DNA of 64,000 nt from Gammaproteobacteria bacterium (GTDB lineage: Bacteria; Pseudomonadota; Gammaproteobacteria; Pseudomonadales; Azotimanducaceae): assembly GCA_009843635.1 (NCBI GenBank), contig VYDB01000040.1, positions 33,349 to 97,348 of the forward strand. The letters are read 5' to 3'. The notes beneath the pieces are model-generated. The model was not told where the DNA came from. It made no database searches and saw only the letters and a list, made by a program, of their open reading frames with translations. Made by a program: the position numbers and the translations under genes. This document shows positions 8,896 to 17,239 of the stretch, piece after piece. Within the stretch, counting starts at the first letter, position 1; every line of letters starts with the position of its first letter.

Positions 8896-9922
8896 GCCCG
8901 CCGCGGCAAGCGCCGCTGTCCGCGGCGCAGCCTCGGAGCTGCTCCGGGTGGAGGACCTGTGCGTGCACTACCCGGTGACGGAAGGCGTGGTCCGGCAGCG
9001 CCAAGTGGGCGCGGTGAAAGCAGTGGATGGGGTCTCCTTCAGTCTGCGCCGAGGCGAGACCTTGGGCTTGGTGGGGGAGAGCGGGTGCGGCAAGTCGACC
9101 ACCGCCTTGGCGGTGCTGCGGATGCTCACGCCCACCTCCGGACGCATCTTCTTCGACGGCGAGGACATAACGGCGTTGTCTGGCGAGCCGCTGCGGCGAC
9201 TGCGCCGGCGGATGCAGATGGTCTATCAGGATCCTTTTGGCTCGCTGAATCCCCGCATGCGGGTGCGGGATCTAGTGGGCGAGCCGCTGGTGGTCCATGG
9301 TGCCAACCGTCGCAGCCCCGGTTACCGCAAACGGGTCAATGAACTGCTGGACCTGGTGGGCCTGCTCCCGGACATGGGCGAACGCTACCCTCATGAGTTC
9401 TCCGGCGGCCAGCGCCAGCGCATCGGCATCGCCCGTGCCTTGGCGCTGCAGCCGGACTTGGTGATCTGCGATGAGCCCGTCTCCGCTTTGGACGTCTCCA
9501 TTCAGGCGCAGGTCATCAACCTGCTCATGGACCTGCAGCAGGAGCTTGGCTTGACCTACCTGTTCATCGCCCACGACCTTTCGGTGGTGCGCCACATCAG
9601 TGACCGCGTGGGGGTGATGTACCTTGGCCGCTTGGTGGAGACGGCGCCGAAGGCCGCGCTCTTCGCCAGGCCCCGCCATCCGTACACGCAAATTCTCTTG
9701 GGCGCCGTGCCGGTGCCCGACCCGACTGTGGAGTCAACCCGTGATCAGCCGGTGATCTTCGGCGAGGTGCCGAGCCCCCGCAATCCGCCGCTGGGCTGCG
9801 CCTTCCATCCCCGCTGTCCCAAGGCGGAAAGCCGCTGCCGGGAAGAGCGCCCGCAAGCATTGCCCATGGGCCAAGGAGTGCGGGTGGCTTGCCATTTGGT
9901 TGGCCCGCAAGCTCGCCAGTGA
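8888..9922 (+). CDS. Oligopeptide ABC transporter ATP-binding protein (OppF/DppF type)
   Basis: Second ATPase, 344 residues from the ATG at 8888, which overlaps the oppD-like stop by 8 bp. The open frame extends about 270 bp further upstream but only as a shadow of the previous gene. Walker A is GESGCGKS (63-70), the signature is FSGGQRQRI, Walker B is [12 protein letters not shown], and the H-loop is LFIAHDLS. The C-terminal [14 protein letters not shown] mirrors that of its partner. It is the last gene of the operon; the 61 bp before the next convergent gene contain no convincing terminator. Confidence 0.93.
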   Translation: MAEPAAASAAVRGAASELLRVEDLCVHYPVTEGVVRQRQVGAVKAVDGVSFSLRRGETLGLVGESGCGKSTTALAVLRMLTPTSGRIFFDGEDITALSGEPLRRLRRRMQMVYQDPFGSLNPRMRVRDLVGEPLVVHGANRRSPGYRKRVNELLDLVGLLPDMGERYPHEFSGGQRQRIGIARALALQPDLVICDEPVSALDVSIQAQVINLLMDLQQELGLTYLFIAHDLSVVRHISDRVGVMYLGRLVETAPKAALFARPRHPYTQILLGAVPVPDPTVESTRDQPVIFGEVPSPRNPPLGCAFHPRCPKAESRCREERPQALPMGQGVRVACHLVGPQARQ

Positions 9923-9983
9923 AGGGATGGGGTTGTCTTTGTGCACCCTTTTTCCCAGCCGAGCCGGATGGGGCGCCCAACGC

Positions 9984-10325
9984 CTATGAAGACTGTTCGG
10001 GTTCGGAAGCCGGGTGGCCGGTGGTGGTTCGGGCGGTGCCGTGAAGGCCGTGAATCAACCCCTCCAAGCGGGCGATGGCAGCGGCCATCTCCCTGAACCC
10101 ATCATCCACCCGCCGCTCCAGCGACTCGATCCGGTCCTCCATCTGGTCCAAGCGGCGGTCCATCCGCTCGAAACGGGCGTCAACCTGCTCGAAACGGGCG
10201 TCGATTTGGGCGAAGCGGGCATCGTTGGCCTCCCCCATTGCGCTGATGACACTGAGGTTGACCCCGATGGTGGTGACGCCAACCATGAGGATCGCGACAA
10301 CGGTGGTGACGAATTGGTTTTTCAT
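9984..10325 (-). CDS. Small membrane-anchored coiled-coil protein
   Basis: A 113-residue protein of unknown function. The ATG at 10325 has AAGGA seven bases upstream; an ATG two codons earlier is too close to that site. Residues 4-29 form one membrane helix. Residues 36-77 are six consecutive heptads of the form (A/R)RFxQ(I/V/M)D grading into RRLDQME and DRIESLE, a strong parallel coiled coil. A short polar tail follows. This layout recalls small bacterial proteins of the DUF1640 or mitochondrial calcium-uniporter-regulator-like type, but I cannot assign a family. The near-identical heptads also appear as short DNA repeats at 10140-10230. Confidence 0.6.
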   Translation of the reverse strand: MKNQFVTTVVAILMVGVTTIGVNLSVISAMGEANDARFAQIDARFEQVDARFERMDRRLDQMEDRIESLERRVDDGFREMAAAIARLEGLIHGLHGTARTTTGHPASEPEQSS

Positions 10326-10484
10326 GGACATTTCCTTGGGATTGTTGTTGATTGGCGACCCCATTGTCCAGCTTTGTTTCGATTCCGTATGCAGTACGGA
10401 ACCACCAGTTTTTTGGGCGAATGTCTTACGCGGTGGATCGCTAGGCGAGTGGGTCGGCTATTCCCATTTTCCTTAACAAAATCA

Positions 10485-10505
10485 GTCCGTTATATAATTT
10501 CGGAC
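10485..10505 (+). promoter_or_regulatory. Possible promoter/operator of the acetyltransferase gene
   Basis: TATAAT lies at 10493-10498 in an AT-rich stretch. It is flanked by a small inverted repeat GTCCG (10485-10489) and CGGAC (10501-10505). The best -35, TTAACA at 10473-10478, gives only a 14-bp spacer, so the promoter is uncertain. An operator reading is speculative because the arms are only 5 bp. Nothing else is visible in the 10326-10533 gap. Confidence 0.35.
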
Positions 10506-10533
10506 AAGAACGAGCTATAACAAGGACAAATCA

Positions 10534-11097
10534 ATGTATGAAACCAAACCACTCGACGAGACGACCTGGCCGTACTTCGCGCGTCTCGTCGAGGCGAACA
10601 ACGGCGTCTGGGGCGGATGCTGGTGCACGTGGTATCACGGGAAGGAAGCAAGCGAAGGCAAATCTCCAGCTCAGAAGCGCAAGACGAAAGAATGCCTCGT
10701 TCGGGAAGGCCGGGCGCATGCTGCGCTTGTCTTTGAGGGCGATGACTGCGTTGGTTGGTGCCAATTTGGATCGCCGGAGGAGCTTCCGCGAATCCATAAT
10801 CAGCGTGCCTATCTAGCGACCGATCCGAAGTTGCCTGATTGGCGGATCACTTGCTTTTTTTCTGGTAAGGGGCATCGCGGCAACGGCGTGGCGTCGGTCG
10901 CATTGGAAGGTGCCATCGAGCAAATCAGGAAGTTGGGCGGCGGGCGCGTCGAAGCGTTCCCGGAAAACACTGAGGGCCGAAAGGCTACACCCGCATTCCT
11001 TTTCAACGGTGCCCTATCCACGTTCGAACGACACGGCTTCAAGCGATCACGGCAGATCGGCAAGCATAAGTGGGTGGTCACGAAGACCGTCAAGTGA
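10534..11097 (+). CDS. GNAT-family N-acetyltransferase
   Basis: A 187-residue cytoplasmic protein. The acetyl-CoA-binding loop is GKGHRGNGVASVAL (111-124), matching the R/Q-x-x-G-x-G/A pattern, and the preceding WRITCFFSGK forms strand beta4. The C-terminus LSTFERHGFKRSRQIGKHKWVV is the usual GNAT closing strand-helix. A tryptophan/cysteine-rich segment (WGGCWCTWYH, 26-35) is distinctive and recurs in the N-terminal part of uncharacterised GNAT proteins that act on small molecules. AAGGA upstream of the ATG supports the start. It is flanked by a coiled-coil gene and a DUF4143 gene in what looks like an accessory stretch. The substrate is unknown. Confidence 0.82.
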   Translation: MYETKPLDETTWPYFARLVEANNGVWGGCWCTWYHGKEASEGKSPAQKRKTKECLVREGRAHAALVFEGDDCVGWCQFGSPEELPRIHNQRAYLATDPKLPDWRITCFFSGKGHRGNGVASVALEGAIEQIRKLGGGRVEAFPENTEGRKATPAFLFNGALSTFERHGFKRSRQIGKHKWVVTKTVK

Positions 11098-11102
11098 CCG
11101 GT

Positions 11103-11130
11103 TCCCTCAATACCCTCGGGAGCTTTTTTT
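11103..11130 (+). terminator. Weak candidate terminator after the acetyltransferase gene
   Basis: A run of seven T (11124-11130) follows a short stem in which TCCC (11103-11106) can pair with GGGA (11118-11121). The stem is weak, so the call rests mainly on the T-tract 6 bp after the stop and its position between convergent genes. Confidence 0.35.
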
Positions 11131-11143
11131 CTTGACGTGCCTC

Positions 11144-12307
11144 TTAGGGTGCTCCGCCAGCCAATGCCACCAAGTTGGTGACGTCGATATTGGGGGTGAG
11201 CGGGTAGGTGTCGTTGCCGGGATAGACGACGGTGATGCGATCCAACGCCAAGTCCTTGAGTGTTGAGTGCATGGATCGCGTCGGCTTGGGCGCCGATGAG
11301 TACTTGAACTCGAACGCCCGCAGACGGCTTCCCTGCACCACCAGCAGATCGAGTTCCGCTTCCGTGTGGGTGGCCCAGAAGTGGCATTCAGCCGACTCGG
11401 CCCCCAAAATGTGAATCACCTGCTCCATCGCGAATCCTTCCCAAGAGGCGCCGATGCCGGGATGGGTGCGCAGGGATTCGATGTCCGGCAGGTTCAGCAA
11501 CGCATGCAGCAGCCCGGCATCGCGGACATACAGCTTGGGCGACTTCACTTGGCGTTTGTGGACGTTGGCGTGCCAAGGCTGCAGCAGGCGCACCATGAAA
11601 GTGCCGCTCAAGATGTCGAGATGGCGCTTGACGGTGGGCTGCGAGACATCCATGGAACGCGCCAGTTCGGAAGCGTTCAGTAGACTGCCGTGACGGTGCG
11701 CCAGCATCATCCAGAAGCGGCGCATGGTTGCAGCGGCGAAATCGATGCCGAGGGTTGGCAGGTCCCGTTCCAGCAAGGCGGTGATGTAGGCCTTTCGCCA
11801 GATCATGCTGTCGGTGTTGGTTTTGGCCAGATAGGCGGGTGGAAAGCCGCCTCGCAGCCACAGGCGTTGCAGGTTCCCGGCCTCAAAGGCCGTGAAGGGG
11901 GGCAGTTCCAGGAAGGCGATGCGCCCGGCCAAGGTTTCGGAAGATTGCCGGATCAGCTCGCGGGATGCACTGCCAAGGATCAGATACTGTTGCCGACGTG
12001 GTGTGCGGTCCACCAGCACCCGCAGAAGGGGGAAGAGCTCAGGCACCCGCTGCACTTCGTCGATGACGATGAGGCCTTCCAAGGGCTCAAGCGCAAGCTT
12101 GGGGTCGGCGAGGCGGTTGAGATGCTCAGGATCTTCGAGGTCAAAATAGTGGACCGGGCCACGGCCCGATGGAGCGCGTGAGTGCAGCGAGGCGATGTAT
12201 TCTCGCGCCAAGGTGGTTTTGCCGCATTGGCGGGGTCCGAGGATGCCCACCATGGAGTGGGTTCGGAAATAGGTGCCTATTTGGCCAAGAAATGCTCTGC
12301 GTTCCAC
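11144..12307 (-). CDS. AAA-type ATPase with DUF4143 domain (copy B)
   Basis: A 387-residue protein starting at GTG 12307. Walker A is GPRQCGKTT (24-32), Walker B is LIVIDEVQRVPE (79-90), and sensor-like LGSASREL follows. The middle contains a helix-turn-helix-like stretch (LLNASELARSMDVSQPTVKRHLDIL, about 205-229). The C-terminal DUF4143 nuclease-like motif is ELDLLVV...AFEFKYSS (318-338). It is close to the classic DUF4143 ATPases seen across bacteria and archaea; their role is not settled. The start codon lies only 4 bp from a 41-bp inverted repeat that contains the likely ribosome-binding AGGG, so repression or translational control at this site is plausible. Confidence 0.88.
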   Translation of the reverse strand: MERRAFLGQIGTYFRTHSMVGILGPRQCGKTTLAREYIASLHSRAPSGRGPVHYFDLEDPEHLNRLADPKLALEPLEGLIVIDEVQRVPELFPLLRVLVDRTPRRQQYLILGSASRELIRQSSETLAGRIAFLELPPFTAFEAGNLQRLWLRGGFPPAYLAKTNTDSMIWRKAYITALLERDLPTLGIDFAAATMRRFWMMLAHRHGSLLNASELARSMDVSQPTVKRHLDILSGTFMVRLLQPWHANVHKRQVKSPKLYVRDAGLLHALLNLPDIESLRTHPGIGASWEGFAMEQVIHILGAESAECHFWATHTEAELDLLVVQGSRLRAFEFKYSSAPKPTRSMHSTLKDLALDRITVVYPGNDTYPLTPNIDVTNLVALAGGAP

Positions 12308-12311
12308 TTAC

Positions 12312-12352
12312 AACCCTGAAAATTCAAAGTCATACTTTGAATTTTCAGGGTT
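12312..12352. promoter_or_regulatory. 41-bp perfect inverted repeat at the start of DUF4143 gene B
   Basis: The left arm AACCCTGAAAATTCAAAGT (12312-12330) is perfectly mirrored at 12334-12352 with only CAT between. Each arm holds a near-palindrome (TGAAAATTCA at 12317-12326; TGAATTTTCA at 12338-12347) whose centres are 21 bp apart, two helical turns. The repeat starts 4 bp from the GTG and covers the AGGG that would serve as ribosome-binding site. It could be a double operator, or an RNA hairpin that hides the start site. No clear -10/-35 pair was found. Confidence 0.8.
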
Positions 12353-12387
12353 AATGTGAGGCTCGTCAAGCCGAACGCGCTTGCCCC

Positions 12388-13410
12388 TCAGCCCACCAGT
12401 TCCGGCAGGATCGATTCGTTGAAAAGCTGGTCCTGCACGTCGAAGTGCAGCATCTCCACGCCCAGTGCGCGGTAGGCTTCCAGTCGCTCGTACACGGTGT
12501 CGGGGCTGCCGATGAGCCTTGCGGCGTAGCCTTCGTTGGTGTCCAGCAGGCTCAGGTCCTCATCGGAGGCCCACATGCCGTGGGCGCCATCGGTGGCGGC
12601 GCGGCGGCGTTCGGCCAGGCTGCGGTCGATCATCCCAAGGCGTGCTTGGATTTCGGCCCAGGCTTCGGCATCAGTGCGGCGCACCAAGGGGGCGGCGTAG
12701 AGGGCGAACCGAACTTTGCGTCCCGTTGACCGGCAGGCCTTTCGGACCCGTCCGATGATGTCCCCGATTCGTTCGAGCGTGCCGCCGTTCAGGAACATCC
12801 AGTCAGATCGGGCGGCAGCCAACGCGATCGCGTCATCCGACTGCCCGCCTTGGAAGACCGTCAGCGGCGTCGAGGGGCGGGGTTCCAGTTCCAGGTCGCG
12901 GGCTTGGTAGAAGCGCCCCTCATAGGAGAATCGGGGCTTGTCCCAAGCGCCGCGCAGCACGTCGATGAACTCGGCGGAGCGGGCGTAGCGCTCCTTGTGT
13001 GCTAGAAAGTCGATGCCGTACATGTCGAACTCGCGCCGGTTCCAACCGCTCGTGACGTTGATGTCCCAGCGGCCGCCGCTGATCCAGTCCAAGGTCGCGC
13101 CCCACTTGGCAATGGCCGCCGGATGGAAGAAGCCGGGGTGGACGGCGGTGACCAGCCGGATGCGTTCGGTGTGGGCAGCGAACAGCGCCGTCATGGCGAG
13201 GCAGTCGAGGGACGAGCCCTCCATCTCCAAGCCGCTGCCCCACCAGCGTTGCGCGATGAGCAGATGCGACACGCCTAGCGCCTCGATGCGCGCTAGCATG
13301 GGCAGCACGGCGGTTTCTAGGGCGCGTCCATCCGGAAACCCCCCACGCCGGATCGTGGCAGCGACTTGGGAGCCGGTGAACACCGTCGGTGCCCAAGTGC
13401 AGGTCAGCAT
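12388..13410 (-). CDS. LLM-class flavin-dependent oxidoreductase (luciferase/SsuD-like)
   Basis: A 340-residue TIM-barrel monooxygenase of the bacterial luciferase superfamily. I start at ATG 13410 (MLTCTWAPTVF...); 14 further codons are open upstream but give no family match. Recognisable segments are the HLLIAQRWWG and LVTAVHPGFFHPAAIAKWGATLDWISGGRWDINVTSGWNRREFDMYG core, which is typical of alkanesulfonate/nitrilotriacetate monooxygenases, and the FQGGQSDDAIALAAARSDWMFLNG segment. Such enzymes use FMNH2 from a partner reductase or F420; no flavin reductase gene is adjacent. It is divergent from the decarboxylase gene that follows. Confidence 0.88.
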   Translation of the reverse strand: MLTCTWAPTVFTGSQVAATIRRGGFPDGRALETAVLPMLARIEALGVSHLLIAQRWWGSGLEMEGSSLDCLAMTALFAAHTERIRLVTAVHPGFFHPAAIAKWGATLDWISGGRWDINVTSGWNRREFDMYGIDFLAHKERYARSAEFIDVLRGAWDKPRFSYEGRFYQARDLELEPRPSTPLTVFQGGQSDDAIALAAARSDWMFLNGGTLERIGDIIGRVRKACRSTGRKVRFALYAAPLVRRTDAEAWAEIQARLGMIDRSLAERRRAATDGAHGMWASDEDLSLLDTNEGYAARLIGSPDTVYERLEAYRALGVEMLHFDVQDQLFNESILPELVG

Positions 13411-13559
13411 GTTGCTAGTGTCCTGTCCCACCGATGGTTTTGAGGGCCGCAAACAAATCCGTTGTAATTGGTCAGGCGGTGTGTGAGATTAAAACGGTGG
13501 GAGAGCGCAAGTCCAGACAAAACACGGCCCCTCCGCTCGAAGGTGCGGACGGGCTGACG

Positions 13560-14960
13560 ATGACGCCGGAATCGATGCGGCGGCTGGCCAACGCCGCGAC
13601 GGAGGCGCTCATCGAGAGGGCGGGCAGGCTGAACGACGCCAAAGCTTGGGACGGGGAGTTCCGCGAGGTGCTGAAGGACCGCTTGGGGTCTCTTCCTCCC
13701 GAAGACGGCCGCCCCGCCGAAGAGGTTCTGACGCAGGTGGTCCGGGAGGTGCTGCCGTTCGCCGCCCGGTTGGATCATCCCCGTTTTTTTGGCTTCGTGC
13801 CGTCGTCGCCCACTTGGCCGGGCGTGGTTGCGGACTACCTGTCCGCTGGATTCAACATCAACTCGTGCACCTGGCTCGTGTCGAGCGGCACCAGCCAGCT
13901 GGAACTGGTCGTCGTGGATTGGCTGCGCGGCTGGATCGGCTATCCGGACACGGCGGGCGGGCTGCTGACCAGCGGCGGCTCCGCAGCGAGCGTTGAAGCG
14001 CTGGTGGCGGCTCGAATCGCAGCGGGGCACCCGGATCGCCCCACGGTTTACATGAGCGATCAATCGCACAGCGCCTTGAAGCGGGCCGCCGTGATCGTCG
14101 GCGTGCGGCGCGAAAACGTGCGTTTGGTCAGCTCCGGTGATGACTTCCGCATCGACATGGCTGAGTTGCGCCGCCGCGTGGACGAGGATCGCGCCAACGG
14201 GCTGCAGCCGGTGGCGGTATGTGCCAATGCCGGAACCACCAGCACGGGCGCGATCGATCCGCTCGCCGCGATGGCGGATTACTGTGCAAGTGAGGGCATC
14301 TGGCTGCACGTGGATGCGGCGTACGGTGGATTCTCGCTGGTGACCGGGGAAGGCAAGGAAGTGCTCAAAGGCATCGAACTGGCGGATTCGGTGGGCATGG
14401 ACGCGCACAAGTGGTTCTTTCAACCGTACGAGGCGGGTGCGCTCATGGTGAAGGACGGGACGCACCTTGAAGGCGCCTTCGCGATAGGCAGCGATTACCT
14501 TCAGGACACGGTGTGGGGGACGAACCATCCGAACTTTGCTGATCGCGGGCTGCAGTTAAGCCGCACGGCACGCGCGCTGAAGGTCTGGATGTCCGTGCAC
14601 ACTTTTGGCATGGCCGCGTTTCGCTCGGCGGTGCGCAAGGGGTTGGATCTTGCCCGCCGTGCCGACCAGTACGTCAAGTCCAGCCCGATGTTGGAGTCGC
14701 TGTCGCCGGTGTCGCTCAGCATCCTTTGCTTCCGCGTCAATCCCGGCGGTCACGACGAAGGCGCGTTGGAGAAAGCGAACCGGCAGGTGCTGGCGCGCGT
14801 GTTCTGGGATGAGTTGGCGTTCCTGTCATCGACCTCGCTGAAAGGCGTGTTCTCGCTGCGGCTGTGCATTCTCAATCACACCACGACGTGGGAGGATGTG
14901 GAGAGGACGCTCGACTTGGTCGTCCAGCTCGGCGAGGAAGCGTTGGCGGCTGGAGAGTGA
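13560..14960 (+). CDS. PLP-dependent group II decarboxylase (aromatic L-amino-acid decarboxylase-like)
   Basis: A 466-residue PLP enzyme from ATG 13560 (MTPESMRRLANAATEALIE); the frame is open another 126 bp upstream, but the family starts here. PLP-binding features are LTSGGSAASVEAL (136-148), HVDAAYGG (250-257, Asp252 contacts the pyridine nitrogen) and DAHKWFFQPYE with Lys284 as the Schiff-base lysine. The usual histidine stacked on PLP is in the DQSHSALKRA region (167-176). Substrates in the family include tyrosine, tryptophan, DOPA and glutamate; sequence alone does not choose. The stop overlaps the next start (TGATG), so the hydrolase is co-translated. Confidence 0.88.
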   Translation: MTPESMRRLANAATEALIERAGRLNDAKAWDGEFREVLKDRLGSLPPEDGRPAEEVLTQVVREVLPFAARLDHPRFFGFVPSSPTWPGVVADYLSAGFNINSCTWLVSSGTSQLELVVVDWLRGWIGYPDTAGGLLTSGGSAASVEALVAARIAAGHPDRPTVYMSDQSHSALKRAAVIVGVRRENVRLVSSGDDFRIDMAELRRRVDEDRANGLQPVAVCANAGTTSTGAIDPLAAMADYCASEGIWLHVDAAYGGFSLVTGEGKEVLKGIELADSVGMDAHKWFFQPYEAGALMVKDGTHLEGAFAIGSDYLQDTVWGTNHPNFADRGLQLSRTARALKVWMSVHTFGMAAFRSAVRKGLDLARRADQYVKSSPMLESLSPVSLSILCFRVNPGGHDEGALEKANRQVLARVFWDELAFLSSTSLKGVFSLRLCILNHTTTWEDVERTLDLVVQLGEEALAAGE

Positions 14961-15901
14961 TGGTGTCTCTTACGAGCGGCGAATCCTCTTGGATCATCCC
15001 GGCACCGCTGGCGGTCGTTGATGCGGAGATGGCTGACGGGACCCTGATCGTGCTGCGCCGACACGGCAACCCGGCAGGTCCACGGGTTGTCTTAAGCCAT
15101 GCAAACGGGCTTGCGGCGGATGCGTACTACCCATTTTGGTCGCTGCTCACGGATCGATTCGATGTGGTGGTCTTCGACTTCCGCAACCACGGCTGGAACG
15201 CGGTCGGAGCGCTTGACGGGCACACCATTGCGACGTTCGTGGACGACATGACGCAGGTCGCGCGGGCGATCGAGCTTCACTTCGGACCTAAACCCGCCAT
15301 TGGCGTATTCCATTCGCTGTCAGGGCAGACGGCGGTGTTGGAGGCATGCTCGGGCGCTGGGTCGTTTGCCGCGCTGGTTTTGTTCGATCCGTTCATCTGC
15401 CCGCCGGGGTGCCACCAAGGTCATAGGGAACGTTTGAAGAACACCATGGGCCGGATGGTTGACGTGGCGCGACGGCGTCGCGAGCGTTTCGAAACTGAAG
15501 CGGCATTCGCGCAACGCCTGAGCGGGACGCCAGCGTTTGGGCTTTTGCGGCCTGGGGTTTTCGATCTGATGGCGCGCACGACGCTGCGTGCGGTGAACGG
15601 GGGGGCGGAGTACGTTCTGCGGTGCCCGCGCGAGTACGAAGCGCGCATCGCCGAGCAGGGCTACCAGTACGCGGAGACAGTGCGTGTCGATGCGCTCCCT
15701 TGTCCCGTGAAGGTGATAGGGAGCGATCCCGTGGCGCCTCACTCCTTCCTGCCAACCGTTGCGATGGACGAGATCATCGTGCTGAACTACGACTTCGTAC
15801 CCGACACGACTCATTTCCTCCAGCTCGAGGAACCAGAGCTGTGCGTTGACGCGATGCTGGATTTCGTCGGCAAAGACGGGGAACTGGTGCTTGCTGGATG
15901 A
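14960..15901 (+). CDS. Alpha/beta hydrolase
   Basis: A 313-residue alpha/beta-hydrolase-fold protein starting at ATG 14960, which overlaps the decarboxylase TGA. The oxyanion-hole region is VVLSHANGLAADAYYPFW (43-60) and the nucleophile elbow is FHSLSG with Ser119; the first glycine of the GxSxG motif is replaced by phenylalanine. A late His in PDTTHFLQLEEP (about 287-298) would complete the triad. The substrate is unknown. Coupling to a PLP decarboxylase suggests that it acts on an amide or ester related to that amine pathway, which is inference. Confidence 0.82.
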   Translation: MVSLTSGESSWIIPAPLAVVDAEMADGTLIVLRRHGNPAGPRVVLSHANGLAADAYYPFWSLLTDRFDVVVFDFRNHGWNAVGALDGHTIATFVDDMTQVARAIELHFGPKPAIGVFHSLSGQTAVLEACSGAGSFAALVLFDPFICPPGCHQGHRERLKNTMGRMVDVARRRRERFETEAAFAQRLSGTPAFGLLRPGVFDLMARTTLRAVNGGAEYVLRCPREYEARIAEQGYQYAETVRVDALPCPVKVIGSDPVAPHSFLPTVAMDEIIVLNYDFVPDTTHFLQLEEPELCVDAMLDFVGKDGELVLAG

Positions 15902-15985
15902 CGTTGGAATGCGCTCTCCATCAGCAAGTTGGGAATTTGTTCCATGGCAGTAGAATGCTCGCGGCGCAAAGTTAGGAGAAGATGG

Positions 15986-17182
15986 GTGAAGAAAACGCTG
16001 CAACGGCTGCTGCTGGCTTGGCCGCTGGCGTTGGCGGGCTGCACCGGTGGCGACGAGGGAGGGGATTCCGCTTCGGCCGCGCCCGAAGTGCGGGGTGTCA
16101 CGGATGCCGAGATTGTCTTGGGCAGTTATACGGATCTGTCCGGCCCCGTGGCCATTTGGGGGGTCGGTGGCACCAACGGCGCGCGCCTGCGCTTCGATCA
16201 GGCGAACGCCGAAGGGGGCGTGCATGGGCGGCTGATCCGTTTTGTGGTGGAAGATACCAACTACCAGTTGCCGAAGGCCATCCAGGCCGCCAACAAGCTC
16301 ATCAATCGGGACGACGTTTTCGCCATGCTGCTGGCAGTGGGCACGCCCATGAATAACGCCATCATGCCGCAACAGTTCGAGGCGGGGGTGCCAAACCTCT
16401 TCCCCATCAGCGGCGGGCGGCAGATGGTGGAGCCGTTCCATCCCATGAAGTTCGCCCAGCGGGGCATCTACTACGACGAGGTTCGCGCCGCGGTGCGCCA
16501 CTTCGTTGAAAACGAAGGCAAGCAAAGAGTCTGCGTCATCCACCACGAATCCGACTACGGCCAGGAAATCGTGGACGCCGCCGAAGACCAGTTGGCGGCG
16601 ATGGGCATGCAAGTGGCCGCCCGCACGGCGCACAAGCCGACCGAGAGCGAATTCACCGCCGCGGTGCTGCGTCTTCGGCAGGCCGAATGCGACATGGTGG
16701 CCATGGCCACCGTGCATCGGGACACCATTCTCGTTCTCGACACCGCCCGCAAGATGGGCTGGGAGGATGTCGCCTGGGTGGGCAACAACGCGGCCTACGG
16801 CCAAGTCATTGCCGACCACGAAAGCGGCCAAGGCTACTACGCCTTCACGCACATGGCGAAGATCTACCCGGACGATGAAAAGTCGCCCGCCGTGCAGGCG
16901 TGGTGGGACCAGTACGTGGCTCTCTACGGCGACGAGCCTGGCATAGCGGCCATGGAGGGCTACCGCGCCGCCGACTTGACGTTGCTGGCCTTGGAGAACG
17001 CCGGACGCGACCTGACGGTCGATGCACTGCTTAAGAGCGTGGAGGCCATCACGGACTACACCGACATCTTCGGCTACCGGGTGTCCTTCTCCCCGGAAGA
17101 GCACGGCGGTGTACGGGAGAGCGTGCTGTCGCAGGTTCAGGACGGCCGGTACCTGGTGCTGGCGGAAGCGGTGACATACTGA
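15986..17182 (+). CDS. ABC-type branched-chain amino acid/amide receptor lipoprotein (copy 1)
   Basis: A 398-residue lipoprotein of the LivJ/periplasmic-binding type I fold. GTG 15986 is chosen because AGGAG lies seven bases upstream and the result is a short signal ending in the lipobox LALAGC. Hallmarks include EIVLGSYTDLSGP, TNGARLRFDQANAEGGVHGR (the family's iNAAGG-type segment), YQLPKAIQAANKLI and YAFTHMAKIYP. No permease or ATPase genes are near, so it is either an orphan receptor for a transporter encoded elsewhere or a sensor. It is followed 57 bp later by a near-identical copy of exactly the same length. Confidence 0.9.
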   Translation: MKKTLQRLLLAWPLALAGCTGGDEGGDSASAAPEVRGVTDAEIVLGSYTDLSGPVAIWGVGGTNGARLRFDQANAEGGVHGRLIRFVVEDTNYQLPKAIQAANKLINRDDVFAMLLAVGTPMNNAIMPQQFEAGVPNLFPISGGRQMVEPFHPMKFAQRGIYYDEVRAAVRHFVENEGKQRVCVIHHESDYGQEIVDAAEDQLAAMGMQVAARTAHKPTESEFTAAVLRLRQAECDMVAMATVHRDTILVLDTARKMGWEDVAWVGNNAAYGQVIADHESGQGYYAFTHMAKIYPDDEKSPAVQAWWDQYVALYGDEPGIAAMEGYRAADLTLLALENAGRDLTVDALLKSVEAITDYTDIFGYRVSFSPEEHGGVRESVLSQVQDGRYLVLAEAVTY

Positions 17183-17239
17183 CGCCTCCTTTTGTTGTTC
17201 CACACATCAGTGTCCTGTCTCGCAAAGAATGGTGATTGT

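Noticed and set aside
17007..17023. A further copy of hairpin 2 (GCGACCTGACGGTCG) within the first receptor gene
   Set aside because: It encodes the conserved RDLTVD residues, lacks a neighbouring hairpin 1, and the paralogue differs there, so the match to copy 3 is probably chance.
15320..17203. A 627-codon minus-strand frame
   Set aside because: It runs antisense through the hydrolase gene and the first receptor gene, both of which have clear families and signals.
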